Shown here: positions 46,459 through 58,006 of the stretch, piece after piece
How the letters are laid out: each line of letters opens with the position of its first letter
Position numbering within the stretch: position 1 is the stretch's first letter
NCBI GenBank assembly: GCA_001792895.1
Contig: MARA01000014.1
Coordinates: forward strand, 558,001 to 622,000
Direction: 5' to 3'
Source of the DNA: Lentinus brumalis
Lineage: Eukaryota > Basidiomycota > Agaricomycetes > Polyporales > Polyporaceae
DNA length: 64,000 bases
Translations under genes and position numbers: made by a program
Notes under the pieces: model-generated
Told to the model about the DNA's origin: nothing
The model's input: the letters and a program-made list of their open reading frames with translations, nothing else
The model's database searches: none

Positions 46459-49455
46459 CGTGTGGCGAGGCTTAAGTATCCTTCAACAGCTGTACCTTCT
46501 GCACTGAGCTCGTTATGCTCGCCCTCGTAGGTATGTTTGTCAACAAGATGCAGATATTTACGATGAATTAAGTATAATTATCAACGGCCTAGTATGGAAT
46601 GTAAGTATATCACTTGGGCCCCGGTCCCACTGGCATCGCATTGGGTGCTCCTGAATGCCCGGGCTCTGGAGAGTGGGCCGCCGTGTCCAGCGGATGCCAA
46701 GCCAGCAGGTGATCGGATCACCGGCACCTGAGGCACCACTGTGTCTGGTGGACGGTCGTCATTGCATACTGAACTTCAGCACTCATGTCGCACTTCTGAA
46801 GTGCGGTAGTAGATCTTCGTCCTCCTCCGGGCTTTATTCCCCCACATGTTATGTGTAACTAGTGCAAAATTTGTTGCAATATGCATCAGTAATGGCCCCT
46901 GCCACAGTGCGAGAGATAGGTCGCTAGAACCTCTCACATCTTACGCACATGCTGTCTCCATCGCCGCACTGCTGCATCCATGCGACACTTGCGGTATCGA
47001 CAGGCTGTCTGACAAGTTTGCAAAGGCATATATTTAGTGTCGCAATGCTGAAGTGGTCTGTCACTTGTAGCGCGTGTCTGATAACTTCCACACACCTGGC
47101 CTCGAGTGCCATTCTGCTGCAGCTGTGCGACACTTGTGGTACCAACCTGTCTAACAGCTTTCGCACAGGCACATCTTTGTGTTGTGCTGCTGTAGCAATG
47201 TGTAACATCCGCCGCCAACATGCCTGATAACTTCCGCATGCCTAGTCTCAAGTGTCACACTGCTGCAGCCGCGCGATACTTGTGGTACTGATAGGTACCG
47301 ACCAGTCCAATAACTTCCACAGAGGCAAATCTTGAGTGTCGCACTTCTGTAGCTGTCCGTCAATTGCGCTACTGGTGTCTCTAATAAAGGCTTCTGTCTG
47401 ACTGTCATGAGTGTCATGAAGCCACAGTGGTCCCGGGTCCATCACAACTGCTACTAGAGGGTGCCGCACAGGTGCTGCACTGCTGAACATATCCTCTACT
47501 TATCAAAAGGTGCAGAGGATACAACTGTATGCACCCAAGATAACTTACGATGTCACAGTCGATGTGCGGAAGGTCATCGGAAGCGGCAGCCTGAGTATGT
47601 CATGCATACGCTCATCATGTACTCAAGTGTAGCATAAACATGCCACTTGAGGCTAGCACTTACAAGATTGTCACAATAAATTTACTGGACTTGCGAACCT
47701 TGCATTGCTGCAGGAGTGCGTCAGTCGTCGACGGGGGCAGAAGATGTGCCTGGATATGCTGAACCAGGTAAGTATCACATATCTGGCTCGCTGCTGAAGC
47801 AGTCAGAAACTTACGGTGGGGTACAACAGACATCTGTCTGCCTACGGAACACATGTGTCAGATTTGGTACCGCAATGCGACATGAGTGTGACAGTCTTCG
47901 AAGGGCACAGAAGATGTCCCTGGGTAGTATGCTGGAGGTAAGTATCGCGGGGCGCTGCTGAAGCAGTCAGAAACTTACTGTGGAGTATGCTGAAGGTAAG
48001 TACCAAGTATCGCATATGCGGTGCACAGCTGAAGCAGTCAGACACTTACCGAGGGGTGCGACAGACGTCTGGCTGGCTGCAAAACATAACTGGCGCAGTC
48101 GGTATCACACCGCTGCAGAAGTGCGGCAGTCATCAAAGGGTGCAGAAGATGTCCTGCAGGTAAGTATCGCATATGCGGCGCACAGCTGAAGCAGTCAGAC
48201 ACTTACCGAGGGGTGTGACAGACGCCTGTCTGTGTGCGGAAGATAAGTGTCGGACTCCATGCCGCATCGCTACAGTGGTGTGTCAGTTGTCGAAGAACTG
48301 CAGAAGACATTGCTGGGTATGCTGGAGGTAAGTGTTGCATATGCATCGCACAGTTGAAGCAGTCAGGAACTTACCCAGGGGTGCAACAGATGTCTGTCTG
48401 CCTGCGGAAGATAGGTGTCGTAGTCGCGACCGTTGGCATGACGCATGGGTGGAGAAGTGCGCAAGCTGCGGAGGGATGCGTAAGACAACTGTCTTTCCTC
48501 TCGCACAACTGCCGCACTGCGTGACCGACGACCGCAAGCGCACATGACACCGGGGGGTGGGGGAGAACTACTACCGCGGTGCGCAAGTAAACCTTGTGCG
48601 TTGCTGCAGAAGCGGAGGTTGGACTTAACGTGTTGAGGAAAGGAGGACATCCCACTATTCCAGGGCGCCTATCCGCATCACGGCCATCACCGGAAAAAGT
48701 CTTGGTATGACACGGCGGACATCTCTCCATAGCCCAACTGTTCTCCTGAATGCCTGGCACATAGCTGCCCACAAGTGTTGTGCCAGGCCCGGCTTGGCCC
48801 GCAGGCCACCGGCTTTGGCCTGGCTCGGGCAGGCTTCAGGCCCAGCGGAGGATCATCAAGCCAGGCCAGAAGCCAGCCGACCCGGCCTTGCTCCAGCTTG
48901 GCTCTGGCCTGAGCCTTGGCCCGACATCAGCAAACATGTTTCCAGATATCCCAGCTATGCGGTACCAAGTGGAGTGATAGCGCCGTAGATATCCCCCATA
49001 TCATACAGAGCGCGCTAGATCTACGCGGAAATATCTGGAAGGGTGGGTCTCTATCCGGAGGCAGGGTGTCTCTGTATGGCTCAGGACAGAGACATAGTAA
49101 CTGTGCAGTGCTAGGCAGGTTGTCCTGTGCTGTCTGAAAGTATCGAGGAAGTCACCGAGGAAGGGTGCCACATCACACCGGAAAGAGCAGTGGACAGTCC
49201 ATTTGTCGTTGCATAAGGTCATCATACATGAACTACCTACATGAGTAAACACCCCAATGATTGCAAGTCCGGAAGACTCGTCAGACGAACGGGATGTACA
49301 AGCGAGTGTGAGCAGCATTACTGTAGTAAGCAGTCATAGTGGTGGTATGTGGCTGGGATCGAAATGCAAACAACAAGGACGTAACAAAGACAGCGTGATA
49401 TGACTATGAGGAAGTCATTCACGCTGTAGCTGCCTCGTGAACATGAGGGAGAGGA
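46459..49455. repeat. Degenerate tandem-repeat region, no gene recognised
   Basis: Three diverged copies of a unit of about 145 bp lie between 46940 and 47390, with shared words GCGACACTTG, CTGCTGCA and GAGTGTCGCA. A second family lies at 47767-48404. At 48780-48930 the sequence is dense in GGCC/AGGCC/CCAGGC words. No frame carries a recognisable domain. Confidence 0.6.
47767..48404. repeat. Repeat family with paired GTAAGT and ACTTAC words
   Basis: Units begin near 47767, 47937, 47995, 48157 and 48328. Full units read GGTAAGTATCGCATATG, then GCTGAAGCAGTCAGACAC, then TTACCGAGGGGTG, and a CAGACGTCTG-like palindrome. Each full unit has a splice-donor-like GTAAGT near its start and the reverse complement ACTTAC about 40 bases later. 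Confidence 0.7.
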
Positions 49456-51760
49456 TCAATTGGAGCAGTCCTCAAAGGGTGTCTCATGTCCGTGGGGATC
49501 GTCACCACTGTTTTTGCCACCACTGCTCATGCTCCGGTTGGACACTCTCTGAATCTCGTCATCAAACTCGCCATCGCAGTTTGTGCCCACAGTTGCCACC
49601 TCCTGGGAAGCGGAGACAGGTGCACCATGAGCAGCACCGGGCGATCTACCTGGCGGGCTGGCCTCAGGAATATCGTCATCATCATTGATCTCCATGGGAG
49701 GTGAGTCGATGTCGCCAGTATACCCATACCAGGCCTGCATGTGAGCCAGCTCGTGTTGAAGTTTGTCGTCTTCTGCGAGGTCTATAACGATCTCCGAGGT
49801 GTCTGCTTGCTTGAGACACCCAGCGCGGGATCTAACAATGCGATCATGTCAGTCACAACTTGAAGCATCGTGCAGAACAAGACCACATACAGCCTGTGTT
49901 TAAAGATGTCGCGGCGGCGCTGCACCCAGAAGTGGTGCAAGGGCCCTTTGTCAAACTGATCAAGACCCTCAAGATACTGGTCGTACATGCGGTACTGTGC
50001 TCCGGTGAAATCCTCACTGACCATCTGTCCACTCTCCCAACACTTCAGTATGTGCCGGAGCTAGGAGGAAGATTGTCAGTAAGCAGCGCGTAGAGACTAC
50101 AGTGATGTTGACATACAGCAGTCAAGACAAGCGCGATGAGCACATTGGGGATGGGCTTGAAGAAAGATTGATAGACACAACCAAGGGTGTTCGAGTTGGA
50201 AAAGAACACGTGCCAGAGGACATGTGAGACGATGGGATGTTGGAAGCAACCGACCTGGGCAGACGGATCCTGTACAAAAGGCATGGAAGGTAAGCAGCGG
50301 GCACGGGATGTGGGTGATGCGGCTCACCTTGTAGTGAAAGGAGCTCTGCTTAAGGAGAGCCTGGACACACTGCTTATTTGCCACAATGTTTGTTGCATTG
50401 GGGATCTCGTGGAGGTCGTACACGTTGATGATGAGATCTACGACAGCCTTCTTGATGCAGGAGCGTATGTTAGTCTCTTCAGACTTCAGCTAGTGGAAAG
50501 GAATTAGGACGACCTGTGCGGGAACTTGAATAGCTAGATTGCCCAACACATGAGATTCATGTCTTTCTCCATGAGGGTATGTAAATCAGATCCCTGTCCT
50601 GCAATGCCGAGTGCTTCATTGAAAGCTGCTTGAACGGCCTCCTCACGTTCCTCAGGTACAGGGAAAGGGAGTTCAGTTGCAAATCGTGCTTGGAGGATGT
50701 TGCCCGCCCTCCACATGATGCGGTAAAGGACAGCGTTGTGCTTGTAGTCCTTATACTGCATACGCTCCGCGTTCTTGGTGTCTTTCTTGCATGCACGAAG
50801 CTCGGCTGCTGCAGCATGTTCATCGCTGTTGTCTTCAGCATCCAGCCCAGCATCCCTATGTGTCTGCTTCTGAGCTGACCGCGGGGGTGCGATGTTTGTT
50901 GGGGACTGCTGGGAGAGGGCAGTATGCGGGGCCAGGCCTGGGGTGGAGAACTGCATGCAGACACGCGAGGGGGATGTAGCTGGGGAGTTGTCAGTATATG
51001 CGTGATCCTAGGCCCCAGCAGGGACATGCATACCGGAAGAGGGAGACACCACCGTTCGAATTACCGGAGGAGGAACCACCACAGGATTAACAAGATTGAG
51101 GATACATTTGTGGTAGTGTTCGGGCTCATGATAATGGGGACTTGCCCGCCTCGAAGTTGCTCCACATGGGAACGGGGTAGTGCGGAACCCGGCGTCGGCA
51201 GCTGGATGGTGACTGCAGTGATCTGCATGTGATGAGATGGCTGGTTGAATGAAGGAGACTGGCTTGAACATACCGTAGGACCTGTGATACCAGCTGCTGC
51301 CATCTATGTGGGTTCTCGAGAGGTATCTTATGACGATCTCCCCTCCTGCACCTCCTCGGGATGTGTACTTGTTATTGGCGGTCGAACTCTATTGCTTCGG
51401 CTGGGCTCTTTGTAGCCCGTATCTTCTGAATTGTCACCACGTTGCTGAGCAAGGTCCTCCATGTCAGGGTGGTTGTCTGAACCAAACTCCGCAGCATCTG
51501 TCGGTCGTTGTGAGCTGGTGACATGGCCAGGCCGAAGATGGAGAACGAGACCTGGTCAATAAGGCACATTCAATTGGCAAGGAAATGAGAGAGCGTGAAC
51601 TACGTGGTGCACAACGGCACTCACCACTGATGGCGGGGTCATTGACTGACTCGTCGTTCTCCTTGTCGTGCACGACCTGGGCCTTCGAAGGTCTGCCATG
51701 TTGAGCTGCTTTAGTCTGACCCCCACCGCGGCCACCTCTCCCGGTCCAAGGTGGCATCAT
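49456..51760 (-). CDS. Plavaka-associated protein (DUF6532-like)
   Basis: A multi-exon gene starting MMPPWTGRGGRGGGQTKAAQ at 51760 with a GTGAGT donor after PAISG. Later exons encode DNHPDMEDLAQQRGDNSED, HVEQLRGGQVPIIMSPNTTT, and KDYKHNAVLYRIMWRAGNIL followed by FATELPFPVPEE. Next are IKKAVVDLIINVYDLHEIPN, HPIVSHVLWHVFFSNSNTLG followed by FFKPIPNVLIALVLTA, and LRHILKCWESGQMVSEDFTG. A long acidic, Ser-rich tail ends at 49456. The layout (a conserved helical core near PIPNVLIALVLTA, then a WESG-type segment) resembles DUF6532 proteins common near Agaricomycete Plavaka/KDZ transposases. It is divergent from the transposase, with 296 bases between starts. Role unknown. The gene model is good; the family name is less certain. 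Confidence 0.5.
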
Positions 51761-52056
51761 GTTGCAACTTCCTGTCTGGCTGCTGCAAGGTCAACAACCC
51801 ATCTCCTGCATGACAAGATGACTGCCAGACTGACCTAGACTGCAAAGCAAGTGAGGGCAAAGTCAAGGGAATTAGAGGGAAAATAATTTGAGGGGTCAAT
51901 TAGTCGAAAATAGAGGTGTCTATGTGGTCGAGAAGAGAGCTTGTAACTGCTGGCACTCCTCAACTGTTACATAAGCACTGATCGATCATAGCAACTTCAA
52001 GACTTGTACGCACCAATATCTGCCTCACAACACATCGCCACCCCCTCATTCCAACC
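51761..52056. promoter_or_regulatory. Shared divergent promoter region of the Plavaka element
   Basis: 296 bases separate the minus-strand start at 51760 from the plus-strand transposase start at 52057. The arrangement implies coordinated expression of the two element genes. No specific operator was identified. Confidence 0.45.
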
Positions 52057-54415
52057 ATGGCTCCGTTTTACTGCTCGAACTGTGCTGCAAAGCTTCGTGG
52101 GATGCACATCTTGGAACATCATCTCGCTCAGAAGATGACTTGCTGCCACAATGCACATCTCCGGTGGTGCCGCTCATGCTCAACCTCCCCTATCCCTCGT
52201 CGGACAACTCAGAACAAATCTGTCCATCCAGACGGGATCTGTCCATCCAGACGTTCCAGCTGCTCAGTCTTTGAAGGCCAAACATGTCCCGCAGTCTACA
52301 GGCACAAACATTCCTCAGTTCAGAAGCTCCGCTCCGCGCCCAGGGCACGCCGGACAGACATACCCTTGCAAGGAGGCAGGTACAGCTTTCTGGGAACAGC
52401 CAACCCTCTATGAAGCCCACAAAATTGCACGTGATCATGAAGGACTTCCAGTGCATGCTCCATTTGCAAGTCCAGGAGATTGGGAGCTTATGCAGATCCT
52501 TATCGAAAGTGGGATCTCTCAGCGGTCAACTGACAGGCTCCTGAAGAGCGACATGGTGAGTTATACAATGTAGTCTTGGGCAGGATATACATGCTCACCA
52601 GTTACAATTCACGCGCTGCCGTGCGGCAGCACCTCATGACTATTCGTCATTCTGCAATAATCGTACCTTCCTCAACGCCCTCGACTCTGAGTCGCTGCCC
52701 AGTCCACTGCATGCTGGAAGCTCATTGAGATCACGGTTAGGGGCAATCTGCGCGACGCGATGCAAAGGGTCAGGTTATGGAAGAAGTTGTAGACTGCTGG
52801 ATGCGCGATCCATTGGAAATTGTCGTGGAGTTGCTGGGGAATCCATCCTTGAGGGATTCCCAGGAGTATGCGCCTTACATCCAACATGTTGAGGAGCTTG
52901 CGGAGAGACTGGCGGATTCCGATGCAGACGAACATGACCGTGTGTTCGAAGACTTTGCAGATTCGGAGTGGTGGGCGTGTGTGCAAGTGAGTTTCATGAG
53001 AATCAATTGGACACGGACAGGGACTGACAAGCGTACCACAGACAAAGCTTGCCCAAGATGGTCACCCAGACACTACTATTGCCCCGATCATCCTAGCTTC
53101 CGACAAGACCCAGTTGTCGACGCTCAGTGGTGACAAACAAGCTTGGCCGGTGTACCTCACGATCAGCATTATCTTGAAGAATGTCCGCAAGCGGCCTTCA
53201 CAGCGCGCGATGGTCCTGCTGGGATATCTGCCCGTCACCAAGCTCGAATGCTTCTGTGACAGCGACCAATCCGTGCAAGGCCAGCGACTGTTCCATTTTG
53301 CAATGCAACAGATCCTCAGTACTCTGGTGAAAGCTGGGAAGGAGGGTGTGTTCATGAACTGCGCCGATGGTCGAGTATGCCATGTCTTCCCCATCCTGGC
53401 CACGTATATTGCCAATCATCCCGAGCAGCATCTGGTCTGCTGCAAAAAGGAGAATTGCTGCCCGACATGCCCCGTTGACCGCGATCGACGTGGAGAGATG
53501 CTGGATACCTGCTATCGTGACCAGCACACAGCCCATGCCGCAATGCAGGACCCAAGATCAGATGTGTTCGAGACACTAGGGATGCGTGACGTACTGGGAC
53601 CGTTTTGGGCTGACCTGCCATACATCAACATCTTCAGTTGCATTGTCCCCGACTTGCTTCATCAGCTTCACAAGGGTGTATTCAAGAACCATCTGGTGAA
53701 GTGGGTTTTGCATGGCTGCGAGGATGAGGTTAATGCGCGGTTCACGCACGCCCCTCCCTATCAGGACCTTCGTGTCTTCTCCAAAGGTGTATCAAAGATC
53801 TCGCAATGGACTGGCGACGAGTATAAGCAAATGGAGAAAGTATTCATTGGCATTGTCGATGGGTTGCATGAAGATGCACGCGTCATGATCTGCATGCGCG
53901 CTATCATGGACTTCATCTACCTTGGCCACTATCCTTCTCACACGCTCGCCACTCTCGAACAGATCCACGACCACAAGGATGTCTTCCTGGAACTTGGTGC
54001 TCGCGAGCACTTCAACATCCCTAAGCTTCACTGGGCGACAAATCACTATATCCCTTCCATCATTGACTTTGGTGGATGTGATGGTGTCAGCACTGATATC
54101 TCTGAACGACTTCATATCGACTTTGCCAAGCTCGCGTATCGTGCTTCGGATAAGAAGGACTATGTCAGGCAAATGATAATCTGGCTCACGCACCGAGAAA
54201 TGGTGCACTGGTTACAGGGTTTGATGCAGTGGTGCCATGATTCTGCACGCCCTGTACCCTCTTTCCATTTCCAGCCTCAAGCAAGCTTGTATGCGGATGA
54301 GCATCCCCTACCTTTGCAAAACCGCGAGCATCTTGCTGACGACCTGTTACATTCCATGCCCACAAGTCACCAACTCCAGTCCGGACCCACTCTGGACTTC
54401 GCAACTCCGGTTTGT
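52057..54415 (+). CDS. Plavaka-family transposase (3' truncated)
   Basis: The N-terminus MAPFYCSNCAAKLRGMHILE has a Cys/His finger pattern. After introns come PTLYEAHKIARDHEGLPVHA and WELMQILIESGISQRSTDRL, then DPLEIVVELLGNPSL and FADSEWW. The catalytic-region block is APIILASDKTQLSTLSGDKQ, AWPVYLTISIILKNVRKRPS and LLGYLPVTKLECF. Further blocks are CCKKENCCPTCPVDRDRRGE, VPDLLHQLHKGVFKNHLVKW and TDISERLHIDFAKLAYRASD. These match Plavaka transposases in order. The C-terminal few hundred residues usual in the family are missing: after about 54415 the still-open frame to 54937 encodes unrelated low-complexity sequence. Likely inactive for that reason. Confidence 0.85.
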
Positions 54416-56013
54416 TCTTACATGTGTTACTATTGGTCGATCACTTCACCCCTTGCCACCTTCTTACTTGCCCTGGTGATGTGCATCATACTGGTCTGTG
54501 CCCCGATTTTGCGACCTTTTCGCACCTTCTATCGACTCCCTATCCTCACTATCATCCATTTCGCCGTCCTCCTGCCCTTCTCCTGCGCTCCTTCGGCCCC
54601 ATCGGCCAACCTGCGAGCTATTGTCGGCCTATATAGTCCCCAGTCGGCCTTGGTAGTCATCATTTGTCCTTGCTCGACCATCACCTCCCACCTCATCTCT
54701 CGAACGATGTCAAACCCTAGTCCTTTGTGTTCGACAGTCGTCGACCAGCCTTCGTCTTCACTCCCATGGCCAGCAATTCGTCCGTTCGTCAAGTTGTCAG
54801 TTCATCAACCCTGCAACCCTTCGTCTATTCGAGCCTTTGAGCCTTTGAGTCTTCGTCCCTTCCCCCTTTACTATACAGTTTGGTTCGACCTTGCCTTAGT
54901 TCATTTCATCCCCTTCGCTTCGTATCAATCAGGGTGATTCGTCGATCATGTCATTATGTTGCGATCGTTCAACCTGGTCCGTGCGCCTAGCGCCTGTTCG
55001 GCGTTGTCGGCACTGTTGTTGTCGCATCACGCGATTAGCCTTGTGTTCGGCTCTGATTGGATGCTCATCGCTTAGTCATAGGCCGAACTGCGCACTTTGT
55101 TGTACCATATCGTCGAACAGCATGTACAGCGTCTAGTCAGAGGCCCCCTTCCCTTCCCCCACCATCTACACTCCGAATCAGAGACCCTTTCCCCCTCTCC
55201 ATGTTTTGGTCATTTCGATGCTCTTCGATGTTTTCGCCAGTTTTGAGCCAGAGTCGCTCCAAGTCTCAGGTCCAGTTGAGTCGCAGAGTCTTCTCACAGT
55301 GTCGCCATATTGTCGGCCAGTGTCGTATCGTCGACCCAGCAAGTAACCCAGGAAGGGTAGCCCAGGAAGGGCCTGTTTCGCTCAAGACGTGCCTTTGTGT
55401 TCAGCCTATCATGGCCCTGGTCGGTCTATTGCGACCCAGTCGGCCTATCGTGGTCTCCCCCAGCCTATCGTGGCCCCTAGTTGTCCAGGAAGGACTACGT
55501 CATTTTGTGCACCCAGGACGGGTCCGATTTGTGGCACTTTTGCGTCGCGAAGTCTTCGCATCGAGGCCGGAGTGCCTCGTGGCCTCGTCTTGCCGACAGC
55601 TATTCGTTGTTAGGCTATATATCGCCGACACGTCGCCCATCTCCCTTTTCCCTTCCCCATTCGAGCTCTTCGACTACACGAACCTCTGACACTCAACTTT
55701 GTTGCCACTCGACTGAGAATCGGCTAGCCCACTCGCACCCTTTCAGGTTGGTTGTTGTCATTTGTTGGGTGTTTCACCCTCAGAGATGCAGCTGCCGTAT
55801 CACCAGACTCTGGACCCATCTGATTCCACTTGCATCCACCTTCGTGATCAGACTCCGCCTGCTTCCGTTGATTTGATCATCTCTGATTGTATCCGCCTTT
55901 CATTTGATCTTACTATACATTGTATTGGACGATCATCTGCTTCCGCCTGACTCCGACTCTGTACCTCCTTTACTTATGTCTTGGCTACTCCTCTCCAGAC
56001 TTTCGGACCTTAC

Positions 56014-56020
56014 TATATAA
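56014..56020 (+). promoter_or_regulatory. TATA box in the putative LTR
   Basis: TATATAA within CTATATAAGCC, a typical LTR promoter. R/U5 sequence would follow and continue beyond the LINE insertion. Confidence 0.5.
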
Positions 56021-56214
56021 GCCTCCTTGTAGCCACGCTTAGACTTCAGTTCTGATATCTCGTTACACTTCCTGTTACGACCTTGAGCTCAATATATTCT
56101 GTTCACTCTCTCTCAACGTCCGATCCTTCCGACTGGACTTCTGACCTCTGACCTCTGACCTCCGACTCCGACTTCTGCTTGACTTCTTATCTCTGGCTTG
56201 ACCTTCTACTCTCT

Positions 56215-56231
56215 GGCTTGACTTCTCTCTT
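56215..56231. repeat. Left target-site duplication of the LINE
   Basis: GGCTTGACTTCTCTCTT, immediately left of the LINE's poly(T) (its poly(A) on the minus strand, to 56238). Identical to 63731-63747. Confidence 0.85.
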
Positions 56232-56693
56232 TTTTTTTACGGTGCATGCCTGGGGCAGGGCGCGTTTGCGTCCCCCTTCAGGTTGTAGCTCGGTTCATTG
56301 TGTATGTGTTCACCATCTCGGAGGAAATGCAATTATGCACGCAGTGACAGCAGCTGCAGTGTAGGACTCCTAGCTGACCCCATCCTCGTCGGTCGGCAGT
56401 ATACCCACTAAAACCCCCTTTTCCACGTCTAGCTTCAGCTTCGACAGGCCATTGGGGCCGTTGCACCGGTCCCAGGTGCTGCTAACAACCTCCAGCATTG
56501 ACGTCTTGGAGCTTGTTTTGACCCAGGTCAGCAGCCAGTCGACATTCATGCATTTCCTTATGCACGCAAACCACATCCGCGCCACCACCGTCGGCGAGCA
56601 CCAGCGTGTGGGATCGTTTTCCAACTGTATGATGTGTTCGCATCGCAGAGTCCATATAAGGTACGCTGACTCGGTCAGTATTATCCTGTACAG

Positions 56694-57860
56694 TCAGTTC
56701 ATTCCCGCAGAGGGTTCCCTCACCAGCTCCTCGCTGATACTCGATGCGGGGGCTCCTAGTATGAGGCCATAGGTGACTGCGGGCAGCTTGAATCCAGCAC
56801 GCTCAAGTAATGCCCACGCCAGTCTCCAGATGACCCTCTGACCTGGGGCGTCACACTCTGTGAGTACGTGTTCCATTGATTCTTCCATGCCACATGCGCT
56901 GCATATCGCGCGGTGCTCACACTGCGGGATGTTGTTCCAGTATCCTCCCATCCGATATGCATCGTGTACTGACTTCCACAGAAAGACCCGGATCTTGCGA
57001 CTAAGGGCCCTCAAACGGAGAGCCTTCCACAGGCTTTCTGTGGAGATAGGGCATCGGAGGACCTCACTTACTGTTGCCACGACTCGCAGTGCGTTTCTCT
57101 CCGATGTCATCCTGTGACCTTTGCCTTTGACTGCCAGAATCCAGGCATATGCACACGCTTGCGTGAGCGCAGCCAGTCGAGCCCCGGTCGGTAGGAAACG
57201 GCGGAGTTCATCGCCCAGGACCCGGGTGGTTCTGATATCCGGTAGCTCCGTGCCCTGCTTGGCGAGGGTGTCCGCGCCCTTGTTTCCGGGCACGCCTTCA
57301 TGGCCCTTCACCCAGCGGAACGTAGTGACCGCTGTGCGGGATCTCAACCACGCCACTGCTTCCCGCAAGAACTCAGCATTCTTCACGCCGAGCCATCCTC
57401 AATCTTCCCACCGCGGCAGGTTGGTGGTTAGGCTATCCAATGTGTATTGTGAGTTGGTTATGATGTGTAACGGGGTGTGTTTAGGGGTCGTGCTCACAGC
57501 CATCGTGACAGCGTAGACTTCGGCGACCTGGTTGGACTGCGTCTCCCCCGGGACCCTTGCAGCGATGTTACGTCAGTCAGCATCAGCAAACCAGACCCCA
57601 CTGCCGGCTTTCGCTTCGGGAATGCCATTATGCATGCAGGAGCCGTCCGTGTAGACTTCAATGTCCGTGCCAGGGAGTCCAAACCTCCGAGGTCCTCGTC
57701 GGGAGGGCTCTCTATGGTCGTTCCCGTTACTACCGAAGATACGGAAGGCGTTCGTCAGCGGCGCGTTGGCAGTGATTGAGGGATCGAAGGTGAGTCGCTC
57801 GTTTGCTTCTCTGGCCGCTGTGTTCTGGTCTTTCCTGCGCTTCGTGACTTGCTTTGGAGC
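56694..57860 (-). pseudogene. LINE RNase H domain and C-terminal zinc-binding region (inactivated)
   Basis: Reads REANERLTFDPSITANAP, then IEVYTDGSCMHNG (first catalytic Asp), NQVAEVYAVTMA (Glu), IITNSQYTL (third position is Asn instead of Asp), and KGHEGVPGNKGADTLAKQGT. The C-terminus has CSACGMEESMEHVLTECDAP, a zf-RVT-like Cys/His cluster. Two in-frame TGA stops (57573-57575 and 57399-57401) replace expected CGA Arg codons. The Asp-to-Asn change is at 57453-57455. All three changes fit CpG-to-TpG/CpA transitions. Confidence 0.8.
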
Positions 57861-58006
57861 TACATTAGCTCATCATACGGCCCGTAAAATTACATGTCTA
57901 CATACACTACATTACTCAGCCACGAACTCTATTCAAAATATTCCAACGCACGCAGAACCAGTGCTTCTCATTCCCACTCCCACCGCTGCCTCGCATCTAA
58001 CCTCAC

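Larger units (their letters stand above)
49456..54424. mobile_element. Plavaka DNA transposon (ends not defined; right end apparently lost)
   Basis: Two divergent genes, a transposase and a DUF6532-like protein. I could not find terminal inverted repeats on either side. At about 54415-54425 the transposase frame passes into sequence unlike Plavaka, so the right end appears removed by an inserted LTR element. Confidence 0.65.

Noticed and set aside
54416..54937. C-terminal 170 codons of the open Plavaka frame as real protein
   Set aside because: The sequence changes character to T/C-rich, low-complexity DNA unlike any Plavaka C-terminus. The frame is open by chance.
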